63,073 nucleotides of DNA, taken from assembly GCA_022824005.1 (NCBI GenBank), contig JAJEBG010000028.1, positions 1-63,073 on the forward strand, given 5' to 3'. The stretch is from Paracoccaceae bacterium. Lineage in GTDB: Bacteria > Pseudomonadota > Alphaproteobacteria > Rhodobacterales > Rhodobacteraceae. Within the stretch, counting starts at the first letter, position 1; every line of letters begins with the position of its first letter. Under the pieces are notes generated by a model. The model was given only the letters and a program-made list of their open reading frames with translations, was not told the DNA's origin and did no database searches. The position numbers and the translations under genes are program-made. Positions 1 to 7,789 of this stretch are shown piece after piece.

Positions 1-195
1 GGGCTTGTTGAGCTTTCCGAAGGCAAAGAGGAATTTGAAGTCTTTGAGATGTTCATTGACTTCGTTTCACAAAGATACGCAGAGGACATTGATTTCAAAA
101 GATTAGTGAAGTCAACTGCCTATCATCGTGGAACTGATTCCGACAGTGTCTTGCAGGTCTATCAGGTCGAGTTGCGAGACCAGATTCTCGAATAG
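1..195 (+). CDS. C-terminal fragment of an unrecognised protein
   Basis: Frame 1 is open from the window edge to TAG at 193-195 and gives the last 64 residues of a protein whose start lies outside the window. The fragment is acidic and hydrophilic and looks mostly helical, with no motif I recognise (it contains FEVFEMFIDFVSQRY). It ends 40 bases before the IS1595 remnant. That it is a real gene is inferred from the sustained open frame with plausible codon choice. I cannot assign a function. Confidence 0.45.
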   Translation, partial: GLVELSEGKEEFEVFEMFIDFVSQRYAEDIDFKRLVKSTAYHRGTDSDSVLQVYQVELRDQILE

Positions 196-234
196 AACAA
201 AGGCGCTCGTCCCCTCGGAGCGGGCGTTCGCGTT

Positions 235-788
235 TCAGGCCACCAAATTCTGATACATCAGCCGCTTGCCCGTCATGGCAACAACAAGGTCAGTCATTGG
301 GTCGGCGGCGACTGCGTTCCTTTCCCTATCCTTATCTCCGACCACTGCGGTTTTTCCAACCGCCCCGCCTACGGTCATCTGCTTGCGCTTGCCGCTCATA
401 TGGGTTTCATCAACTTCGACCGGCCCAACGAACTTCTCCAATCCGCTTTCGTCCCAAGCATCGCGCAACCGGTGAAGTATCAACAAGGTGATTTTCTGCG
501 TGATGTTTAGATCGCGGTCCAGTTCCGTGCTAGTGACGCCTTTCAAGTTAGTCACATACAGGTATACCGCGAAGGAAGGCATGAGTTTTCCATCATGCTT
601 TCGGTGCGGACGCTGAAATACTTGCCGCAACCCCTGCACTTCTGAGGTATCGGCTTGGTGTTCTGGACTTCAAAGATATCGACCGAGCCGCAATGACCGC
701 AACTGCACTCGCTAGTCGGCCAGCGAATTTGCTCGAACCACTCGACCGCCGATTTCTCGTTCGGGAACATCTCGGTGAACGGCATCAA
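235..788 (-). pseudogene. IS1595-family transposase remnant, frameshifted and truncated
   Basis: The N-terminal part (552-788) has the IS1595/ISXO2 zinc-ribbon region: a WFEQIRWP lead-in, then cysteines at CSCGHCG and CRGCGKYFSVRTES. The continuation lies in another frame (235-639) with LNITQKITLLILHRLRDA and the DDE-domain start VGPVEVDETHMSGK. The frame is lost near 585-600, where the sequence passes from SMMENS to KLMPSFAVYL. The protein stops soon after KTAVVGDKDRE, so the C-terminal half of the catalytic domain, including the later acidic residues, is gone; the family is usually about 300 residues and only about 185 remain. It cannot be an active transposase. I could not identify terminal inverted repeats. 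Confidence 0.8.
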
Positions 789-957
789 ACTGATGCCCTT
801 GCGGTAGAATTTGCCGGGTGCCGACCATGTGATTGCAACTCTCCGTCTTTCGACTCACCCCACATTGTCGAACGGGTTATTTCGAATTAAATTTATTATC
901 CCCAAATATTAACCTGAAATCGCTTACTGCAGAACCAACAATGTCTGCCCGCTGACC

Positions 958-1548
958 CTATTTTTGAGGCAACCTTTGGGACTTTGAATTGGGTGAAACC
1001 TGAGGCTTTTTATTGCTTTTCGAGGTGAAAGGCTGTGTGGCGATCATGTTATGGGCCTCACAATATGGCTTTCCGGCTTCGCTCGGATGACCACAAAACC
1101 AAAATTCTTCTTGAGAGGGATCGCCAATCGGCCATTTGCACGTCTGCTCTGTCAATTCCATCAAATTCAAGCGGGCCGATTCTTGTTCGGAACGACGGGC
1201 AATTTCAAGGACGCTGAATGACTCGCTTTCATTTTGAGGCGCTTCTTCGAAGGTCTCCGATTGATGATCCCCTTCAATGGGCGGCTTGCGTCCAACCTCG
1301 GTCGAGTCGCTGGCTTGAGACTTACCGATCCTTTGAGTTGTTTTGTTTCTCTTTTGAGACTTTGATGGTCTAACCGTGGACTTATTGCCTGAATGTCGGC
1401 CTTTTTTTTCTGACAGACCCTCACGATAAGCCTTTCCAATAACGGCGTTTCGAGTCGTACCGCCAAGCTCAGCGGCAATTTCGGCGGCCGAGCGCTTCTC
1501 GAGCCACCGAACTCTGAGCAGTTCGACACGTTCTGCCGTCCAATACAT
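958..1548 (-). CDS. gcrA: GcrA family cell cycle regulator
   Basis: GcrA proteins are alphaproteobacterial transcription factors that work with sigma-70 RNA polymerase at promoters carrying CcrM-methylated GANTC sites and control division and replication genes. The N-terminus (MYWTAERVELLRVRW, then AAEIAAELGGTTRNAVIGK) is the family helix-turn-helix. The C-terminal signature CKWPIGDP, FWFCGH and PYCEAH is present. The middle, about residues 50-130, is a basic then acidic low-complexity linker. A longer frame begins at 1638, but ATG at 1548 has GAGGAG just upstream and begins with the conserved MxWT start, giving 196 residues. It stands alone, facing argD across about 190 bases. Family assignment is firm; that it is the main GcrA of the cell is inference. 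Confidence 0.88.
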   Translation of the reverse strand: MYWTAERVELLRVRWLEKRSAAEIAAELGGTTRNAVIGKAYREGLSEKKGRHSGNKSTVRPSKSQKRNKTTQRIGKSQASDSTEVGRKPPIEGDHQSETFEEAPQNESESFSVLEIARRSEQESARLNLMELTEQTCKWPIGDPSQEEFWFCGHPSEAGKPYCEAHNMIATQPFTSKSNKKPQVSPNSKSQRLPQK

Positions 1549-1740
1549 CACATTCTCCTCGTTTGTCTTCGCGGCAAGATGGCAAAAGATTTCCACACAA
1601 TAAAAATAGTGTTTCTTCACCTTCTTACAAGTTGACATTGGTGTTTAGGGGAGAGTTTTGAGCCCATCCTCTTGGTATACAAATTTGACTCAATAAGCTG
1701 TGATTTGGTAGAGATGCGCTTTTATTGATGGAGTCAATTG

Positions 1741-2928
1741 ATGGTTTCTCCGGTCATGCCGACTTACGCTCGGGCCCCCATCTCCTTCGTGCGAGGAGAG
1801 GGCAGTTGGCTTGAAGATGAAAAGGGTCGTCGATATTTGGACGCTGGCAGTGGAATTGCCGTCAGTATTCTTGGGCACGCACACCCGAAGTTAGTTGCTG
1901 CTTTGACCGAGCAAGCGGCTTCGCTCTGGCATACATCAAACCTCTATCAAATTCCTCAGCAGGAACAACTGGCAGAAATGTTGGTCGAGGCGACATTTGC
2001 CGATACGGTGGTTTTTTCGAATAGCGGTGCAGAAGCTTGCGAGGCGGCGGTGAAGATCGCTCGCCGCTATTGGCATGTCTCGGGCGACAGCCAGAAGAAT
2101 GAAATCTTGACATTTAATTCGTCTTTTCATGGTCGAACATTGTCGATGATCTCGGCCGCAGGAAACAGCAAATACACTGATGGATTCGGCCCCCTCACAC
2201 CTGGTTTTACCCAAGTGGTGCCAAACAATATTGATGCGCTCGAGAGGGAGGTAAATGAGAGAACGGCCGCGGTGATGGTGGAGCCGGTGATTGGGGAAGG
2301 TGGAATCATACCCCTATCTGATCGTTTTCTGAAGGAGGTTCGCCAACTCTGTGATGATTGCCATCTTTTGCTGATTATCGATGAAGTCCAGTGCGGAGTC
2401 GGCAGGACAGGCAAATTGTTTGCCCATGAATGGGCAGGAATCAAACCCGATGTGATGGCGATTGCCAAGGGAATTGGTGGTGGTTTTCCCATCGGCGCGT
2501 GTCTCGCGACAGAGGAAGCGGCCAAAGGCATGACAGCGGGAACGCATGGTTCAACTTACGGGGGAAATCCGCTCGCCTGCCGTGTGGCCATTGAGGTTCT
2601 CCGCATTGTTAACGATGCAGACTTCTTGAGCGATGTGCGTCGGAAGGCCGGTCGCATGAGGCAAAGAATGGAGTCAGTCGTAGCCACTCATCAACAGGTT
2701 TTTGCTGGGGTCCGTGGGACAGGACTGATGTTGGGTTTGGTCTGCAAAGTCCCCAATACGGATGTTATTTCGGCCGCCTATGAAAAACAGTTGCTGCTGG
2801 TTCCCGCCGCCGAAAATACGGTTCGGATTCTGCCCCCTCTGAATATTGACGAAAATGAGTTGGATGAAATCTGCGACAGGATTTCCGCCGCTGCCGACGA
2901 AATGAGCAAAGTGCCCGCCCATGCCTGA
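1741..2928 (+). CDS. argD: Acetylornithine aminotransferase
   Basis: ArgD is a class III PLP aminotransferase that makes N-acetylornithine from its semialdehyde in arginine synthesis and often also serves the succinyl-diaminopimelate step of lysine synthesis. Visible landmarks are GSGIAVSILGHAHP near residue 40, FSNSGAEACEAAVKIAR (PLP phosphate loop), the DEVQCGVGRTG segment, and the PLP lysine in MAIAKGIGGG, followed by HGSTYGGNPLAC. TTG at 1738 is in frame, but ATG at 1741 is preferred: GGAG at 1730-1733 lies seven bases ahead. It overlaps argF by eight bases, the usual alphaproteobacterial argDF pair, implying translational coupling. Full length at 395 residues. Confidence 0.95.
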   Translation: MVSPVMPTYARAPISFVRGEGSWLEDEKGRRYLDAGSGIAVSILGHAHPKLVAALTEQAASLWHTSNLYQIPQQEQLAEMLVEATFADTVVFSNSGAEACEAAVKIARRYWHVSGDSQKNEILTFNSSFHGRTLSMISAAGNSKYTDGFGPLTPGFTQVVPNNIDALEREVNERTAAVMVEPVIGEGGIIPLSDRFLKEVRQLCDDCHLLLIIDEVQCGVGRTGKLFAHEWAGIKPDVMAIAKGIGGGFPIGACLATEEAAKGMTAGTHGSTYGGNPLACRVAIEVLRIVNDADFLSDVRRKAGRMRQRMESVVATHQQVFAGVRGTGLMLGLVCKVPNTDVISAAYEKQLLLVPAAENTVRILPPLNIDENELDEICDRISAAADEMSKVPAHA

Positions 2929-3844
2929 CTTTCTTGAGATATCTCAAGTCGATTCATTTGACCTTCGGGCTATTCTCGAAGAGGCCATAGCTATCAAGGC
3001 AAAACGGCGCTTATTGTCGTCACGGGGAGCCCTCGATCCCGAATTGCCCATGCAAAACCATGTCGCCGCCCTCATTTTTGAGAAACCGTCGACTCGCACA
3101 CGTATGTCTTTTGATGTCGCGGTGCGTCAACTAGGTGGCCAGTCGATCTTGCTATCGGGAGCCGATATCCATTTGGGAGCGGGGAGTGAGACTGTGTCGG
3201 ATACGGCCCGTGTCATCAGTCGATATGCCGATATTGCCATGATTCGAACCTTCAAGCCCGAATCGCTGAAAGAATTTGCCGCCGCCGCCGACATTCCCTT
3301 GATCAACGGTCTGACCGACCAGTCACATCCATGTCAAGTCATGGCGGATATCATGACATTCGAAGAGTTTCGTGGTCCCATTGAAGGGCGGCATGTGGTT
3401 TGGATGGGCGTGGGCTCCAATGTCTGCCATTCCTTTATTGAAGCGGCGGCCCAATTCAAGTTCAAGTTGACTTTTTCGGGGCCGGACCAATTTGCCCCCG
3501 CCGCCTCGGTGCTTCGCTATGGCGGATCGAATGTCTCACTTGAGTCCAACCCGATGATGGCGGTCAAAGATGCTGATCTCATCGTAACAGATGTTTGGAA
3601 ATCAATGCATGATGCGGCGGTTAGCGACGCGGCCCTCCGAGATGTCCTTCTCCCTTATCAAGTCAATGAAAACCTGATGGCGGCGAGCCAAAAGGACACT
3701 TTATTTATGCATTGTCTGCCAGCGCATCGTGAGGAGGAAGTCACCTCATCCGTTCTAGATGGGAAAAAATCGGTGGTCTTTGATGAGGCAGAAAATCGTC
3801 TGCATGTTCAAAAGGCCATTCTCAAATGGTGCTTGCGACCTTAG
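2921..3844 (+). CDS. argF: Ornithine carbamoyltransferase
   Basis: It transfers the carbamoyl group of carbamoyl phosphate to ornithine, giving citrulline, in the cytoplasm. The carbamoyl-phosphate loop is seen as KPSTRTRMSFDVA near residue 46-58, the HPCQ motif follows LTDQS, and the ornithine-binding HCLPAHREEE lies near residue 260. At 307 residues it is full length. The start overlaps the end of argD. The stop is shared by convergent overlap with the last bases of the rhomboid gene on the other strand, so no terminator separates the two. In many alphaproteobacteria hslO follows argF; it is not here. Confidence 0.95.
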   Translation: MPDFLEISQVDSFDLRAILEEAIAIKAKRRLLSSRGALDPELPMQNHVAALIFEKPSTRTRMSFDVAVRQLGGQSILLSGADIHLGAGSETVSDTARVISRYADIAMIRTFKPESLKEFAAAADIPLINGLTDQSHPCQVMADIMTFEEFRGPIEGRHVVWMGVGSNVCHSFIEAAAQFKFKLTFSGPDQFAPAASVLRYGGSNVSLESNPMMAVKDADLIVTDVWKSMHDAAVSDAALRDVLLPYQVNENLMAASQKDTLFMHCLPAHREEEVTSSVLDGKKSVVFDEAENRLHVQKAILKWCLRP

Positions 3845-4752
3845 CGCTGCCGCTTAACTGACGGCATGTTATGGAATTCACTCCGTCTCACCGCGCCTCT
3901 AGCTTCTGCCTCAGGCGATATTTCTTGATGCTGTCGTTGCCGAGAGGCACGCTCACCCCAAGGGCCATTTGCGAAGGGCTGGCGATGGGGCCTCGGGGTT
4001 GAAGATGGGGGTTTTCGGTGACCTAGCCCGTTTTTTTGTCGCCTCGTCAGTCGCATTCGTACAAACAAAATGATGACCAAACCGGTAAAAAAGCCACCAA
4101 GGTGAGTCGAATAACCAATGTTTGATGCGTACGAATCAAGTGTGGCCCCGCGGAAATTCCAGATGACCCAAAAACTCGAATAAAGCCAGGTAGGGAGGCC
4201 AAATGTCAGAAAAAGGATCGGCCAATAGCCCCAAATCTGCCAATTCATTATGAGACGAAGAAGGATGGAAAAGGGCCAAAGGATGTTGGGTAACAGCCAG
4301 ACATGTATAATTTTGGCCCGGGGGAAGAGGAGAAGATAACCACCCATGACCCCGGCGATGGCTCCCGACGCGCCGCCGAGCCGGGTGGGCTCAGTCTCTA
4401 TCATCAAGAAAGCCAAACCACCCGCCACACCGCAGACAAGGTAAAAGACCAGAAACCAAAAATGGCCAAGTGTATCTTCTAGTTGATCGCCAAAGATATA
4501 GAGAAAGAGCATATTACCGATGAGGTGCTCCCATCCTCCATGCAGGAACATATGGCTGAACAACCCCGACAATATTGAGAAGGGGTCAGATTGATCGGCG
4601 ATCAGCGCCCACTCGTCCCACGCGTGATCGAGTCCGCCCGTATCAGAACCGTAACCGTAGTACAAAAATAGTCCGACATTGATAATAATCAAAGCCCAGT
4701 TCACAAAAGGTCGGCGTTTAGCGGTGAGATTGTCTCGATAGGGCAGCAGCAT
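3841..4752 (-). CDS. Rhomboid family intramembrane serine protease
   Basis: Rhomboids cleave transmembrane segments of other membrane proteins with a Ser-His dyad buried in the bilayer. The protein begins with a hydrophobic helix (WALIIINVGLFLYYGYG). It carries HGGWEHLIGNMLFLYIFGD (His-Asn oxyanion region, Asn80), the nucleophile in GGASGAIAGVMGGY (Ser129), and the catalytic histidine in YSTHLGGFFTG (His217). About seven membrane spans are visible. The last 65 residues are a basic, proline- and arginine-rich cytoplasmic tail with no domain I recognise. It converges on argF with a four-base overlap. Substrates cannot be predicted. Confidence 0.87.
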   Translation of the reverse strand: MLLPYRDNLTAKRRPFVNWALIIINVGLFLYYGYGSDTGGLDHAWDEWALIADQSDPFSILSGLFSHMFLHGGWEHLIGNMLFLYIFGDQLEDTLGHFWFLVFYLVCGVAGGLAFLMIETEPTRLGGASGAIAGVMGGYLLLFPRAKIIHVWLLPNILWPFSILLRLIMNWQIWGYWPILFLTFGLPTWLYSSFWVIWNFRGATLDSYASNIGYSTHLGGFFTGLVIILFVRMRLTRRQKNGLGHRKPPSSTPRPHRQPFANGPWGERASRQRQHQEISPEAEARGAVRRSEFHNMPSVKRQR

Positions 4753-5102
4753 AGAGGGTCAATAATGTTTTAGAGGTTGAACCCGTCCGTATCGTGAGGG
4801 AATCAAGTTCATATCTATGACAGATTGGAGTCAGGCTGACAATTGACCATTTGATCCCATTATTGAGTTGAGATCGACCATCATGAGAAAACGCCTGTGT
4901 CTCGTCAAATCTCCTCCCTTGCGAAATGTCGAAACCACTTGTTGATCTTCCGTTATTCCTTGAGAGACGTGGGACGTTTGGGTCACTCATCAAGAAATGA
5001 ATTTTCATGATATTTGCAAATTTTCCCTCATATTCTTATCAGTTCATGCCATGACACATCCTTTGGACATCAATATGGCGAAAGCTGGAGCCGTCCTCCC
5101 TC
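4753..5102. other. Gene-free divergent intergenic region
   Basis: About 350 bases between the divergent rhomboid gene and the AMP-dependent ligase gene. An open frame runs through it on the minus strand (4718-5008), but it overlaps the rhomboid start in another frame and has no recognisable motif, so I do not call it. Promoters for both neighbours must lie here; I see no convincing -35/-10 pair or repeat. Confidence 0.4.
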
Positions 5103-6425
5103 ATGTGTACAAAACCCGTGCAGACAAAATTTGATTGGCATCACTCTGCCATTGTCGCGGACGCGTCAAATGAATGTGATCACCAACGTTATCTTGAGGC
5201 CCGGCGCTTGAATAGGCGTTCAGGCAAGAACAATCGCAAGTCAATAAGCAATGTCCCGCTCAAAAATTTCGTTGAATTTTTTGTGGCGCTAGAGGCGTGT
5301 GAAGAAGTTTGTATGGAGGTTGATGGAATCAATATTCCATCGGCGAGGCGCAATTTTGATTTGCCCGTTTTTCGTTGTCTAACAGCTGGAGTGACGGGCG
5401 TGCCTGCGCAAATCCGACGCACTCATCTGTCTTGGATAACAAGTTTCCACGTCAATGCAAAACTATGGGGGTTGTCGCCACGAGACCGCTACGGATTGAT
5501 AGGAAACTTATCACATACACTGTCTCTCTACGCCGCGATGGAAGCTGTGCATCTCGGTGCTGATCTTCATTTTCTCTCGGAACTTTCGCCAAGCCAGCAA
5601 TTCACGGAATTGCGAAAACGCCAAATTACTGTCCTCTATGCCACGCCAGCACAGATCAATCTTCTCCAAACGACACGGCGCCATAAAGAAAATGTCATTC
5701 CTTCCTTGCGGCTCTTGCTCATCGGAGGCTCGGCATTGGGGGGAAAGCGTCGAGGCGCGCTGGCAGAAGTGTTTCCCAACGCCGAAATCTATGAATTCTA
5801 TGGATCTTCAGAAACCAGTTTTGTTGCGCTTGGAGACCAAAATACCCCATCCGGTTTCATCGGCCGCGCCTATCCTCAAGTCGAAATCTCAATTCATCAA
5901 GAATCAGACCAACGGAATGGCGGGCTGATTACCGTTAAGAGCCCGTATACTGCGATAGGCTATGCTTTTGCTTCAAAAAGTTCAACCGATTGGCAAGACG
6001 GTCAGGTGAGGACAAACGATTTTGGAGAGATGTCTTCCGAGGGGTATTTGCGCCTCCTAGGTCGAAGTGACCGACGGGTAAAAATTGCCGATAAATTGGT
6101 TGGCCCCGAAGAGGTTGAGAGTTGCATTGGTGAACTTAAAGATGTGAATCAAGTGACTGTTTTGCCAATGGCCGACCGGTTGCGGAATACCGTTTTTGCG
6201 GCCTTGGTTCAGGTTCAAGGTGAGGCTCTGACGATCGGCGCGATTCGTGGGCATTGCCGTGAGCGGCTTCAACCGTTCAAGCGGCCCAAGACAATAATAA
6301 TTGTTAAGGACTGGCCTTTGCTACCCTCTGGAAAGACCGACCTTCAAGCCTTGCAAGCCGAATTGGATCAACATCGACGACAAAGGCTCAATGCGTTAAA
6401 TGACCGCATCACCTCAATCAATTAA
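5103..6425 (+). CDS. Short AMP-forming acyl-CoA synthetase or ligase
   Basis: The protein belongs to the adenylate-forming (ANL) superfamily that activates carboxylates as acyl-AMP. Motifs in order: a P-loop-like LTAGVTGVPA (about residues 93-102), IYEFYGSSETSF (A5), RTNDFGEM (A7), LGRSDRRVKIADKLVGPEEVE (A8) and LLPSGKTD with the A10 lysine. At 440 residues it is shorter than the usual 500-550. The missing length is N-terminal, before the P-loop, and the loop has Gln-Ile instead of the usual Pro-Lys end. The start is uncertain: ATG 5103 has only a distant GGAG. It is followed 71 bases later by a thiolase-like gene, so a joint acyl-CoA route is likely. The substrate is unknown. Confidence 0.75.
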   Translation: MCTKPVQTKFDWHHSAIVADASNECDHQRYLEARRLNRRSGKNNRKSISNVPLKNFVEFFVALEACEEVCMEVDGINIPSARRNFDLPVFRCLTAGVTGVPAQIRRTHLSWITSFHVNAKLWGLSPRDRYGLIGNLSHTLSLYAAMEAVHLGADLHFLSELSPSQQFTELRKRQITVLYATPAQINLLQTTRRHKENVIPSLRLLLIGGSALGGKRRGALAEVFPNAEIYEFYGSSETSFVALGDQNTPSGFIGRAYPQVEISIHQESDQRNGGLITVKSPYTAIGYAFASKSSTDWQDGQVRTNDFGEMSSEGYLRLLGRSDRRVKIADKLVGPEEVESCIGELKDVNQVTVLPMADRLRNTVFAALVQVQGEALTIGAIRGHCRERLQPFKRPKTIIIVKDWPLLPSGKTDLQALQAELDQHRRQRLNALNDRITSIN

Positions 6426-6496
6426 TCGTCAAAGGCGGTGGCATTCGTGAACTTTCTCGTCTCTGCCGGAGCGGCCGCCATCATCGGTATATATTG

Positions 6497-7627
6497 ATGC
6501 CAGATGCTGTGCACATGATCGCCGCGCGGCGAACGCCGATTGTTCCGACGGGAGGTTTCCTCAAAAATCTTCAATCGTATGAATTGGCCGCCGAGGTCGC
6601 GCAGGCTTGTCTGGCCGATGCCGGCATCCCCAGCCAAGATGTGGACGAAATGGTTATCTCCTGTTGTCTGGGAGAGGGCGGCAATCCGGCCCGTCTTGCC
6701 GCACTGAAAGCTGACTGTCCAGAAAGCGTTTCAGGTTTGACAATAGATCGGCAATGTTGTGGTGGCTTAGATGCGCTCTTGGTCGGGGCGGCCATGATTA
6801 AATCAGGGGCCGCTAAAATCGTGTTGGCTGGAGGCTGTGAGAGTTTCTCAATGCGGCCAGCTTGTTATCGAAGAGTTCACTTCGGTGCCTATGCTAAAAA
6901 GCCCATTGATCAGGCATCGTTTACACCTTGGCCGGATCGTGACCCCAACATGCATAAAGCAGCGGAAAAACTCTCTCAAAGATATGGCATATTGAAACAG
7001 GCGCAGGATGAGTGGGCCATCCAAAGCCATCAAAAAGCGCTGAAGGGTCAGTCTGCTCTGCGCAAAGAGTTGACTCCTATCGGTAATACTGAGGTTGTAA
7101 ATGATCCCTTCAGCCGCAATCTCAGCCCTTCCATATGTCAACGAGCGCGACAAATTTATGGCTCCATCACGACCGCCAATATGTCAGTCGCGGCCGATGG
7201 TGCGGCCATCTGCCTATTGGTCACTGAGGGGATCGCGAGATCATTGCCAAGTGTCGAGATGATGGGAGGTTTTACCATCGGTGGTGATCCAGAATGGCCC
7301 GCACTTGCTGGTGTGACCGCGATAAGAAAAACACTTCAATACACGGGGTTGAAATCCGCCGACGACTTGTCAGTGGCGGAAATCATGGAAGCCTATGCGG
7401 TTCAAGCCATTGCCATGGCAAAATTAGCCGATATTGATCCAGAAATTATCAATCGGCAAGGCGGCTCACTCGCGCGCGGCCATCCAATTGGGGCGTCAGG
7501 GGCCGTATTGGCGGTACGGGTCTTTCACCAGTTGATTGATCAGTCGGCTCGGCTTGGACTCGCCGCAGTCGCCGCCGCCGGGGGTTTAGGCACGGCCATT
7601 CTTTTTCGGTCATCAAAGTTGGCGTGA
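6497..7627 (+). CDS. Thiolase superfamily protein with altered active site
   Basis: The fold is that of thiolase, which makes or cleaves beta-ketoacyl-CoA. The nucleophile region is TIDRQCCGGLDAL (Cys87) and the histidine motif is intact (GGSLARGHPIGASGA). Two other catalytic elements are changed: the usual NEAFA is MEAYA, and the C-terminal CxGGGxG segment reads AVAAAGGLG, so the second catalytic cysteine is absent. The 376-residue length is typical. TTG 6494 is in frame, but ATG 6497 is preferred; neither has a strong ribosome site. It probably forms an operon with the preceding ligase. A true acetyl-CoA acetyltransferase is unlikely; a degradative or non-classical thiolase is more consistent. 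Confidence 0.8.
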   Translation: MPDAVHMIAARRTPIVPTGGFLKNLQSYELAAEVAQACLADAGIPSQDVDEMVISCCLGEGGNPARLAALKADCPESVSGLTIDRQCCGGLDALLVGAAMIKSGAAKIVLAGGCESFSMRPACYRRVHFGAYAKKPIDQASFTPWPDRDPNMHKAAEKLSQRYGILKQAQDEWAIQSHQKALKGQSALRKELTPIGNTEVVNDPFSRNLSPSICQRARQIYGSITTANMSVAADGAAICLLVTEGIARSLPSVEMMGGFTIGGDPEWPALAGVTAIRKTLQYTGLKSADDLSVAEIMEAYAVQAIAMAKLADIDPEIINRQGGSLARGHPIGASGAVLAVRVFHQLIDQSARLGLAAVAAAGGLGTAILFRSSKLA

Positions 7628-7760
7628 TGTCACTCGTTGTATTGGTATAAGTGATTGAGCTGATCGAACAAACTCGTTGACAAAAATCTAAAAGGGATTC
7701 CTTTCAAAGATGATACTCTTTGATCTTTAAGTCATACAAAGAAACGGGGCTGAACATCTG

Positions 7761-7786
7761 CTTTCTTGATTCAGAAGAAGTCTTTT
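7761..7786 (+). terminator. Possible weak terminator after the thiolase gene
   Basis: TTCTT (7763-7767) pairs with AAGAA (7775-7779), with a further T-G pair, around a seven-base loop, and is followed by TCTTTT. The stem is AT-rich. A second hairpin lies just upstream (TCAAAGA at 7704-7710 with TCTTTGA at 7717-7723). Both are in the convergent gap between thiolase and the last hyuB. Function is inferred. Confidence 0.3.
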
Positions 7787-7789
7787 CCA

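Noticed and set aside
4718-5008. 96-codon minus-strand frame upstream of the rhomboid gene
   Set aside because: It overlaps the rhomboid start in another frame, has no motif and no ribosome site, and its composition is not protein-like.
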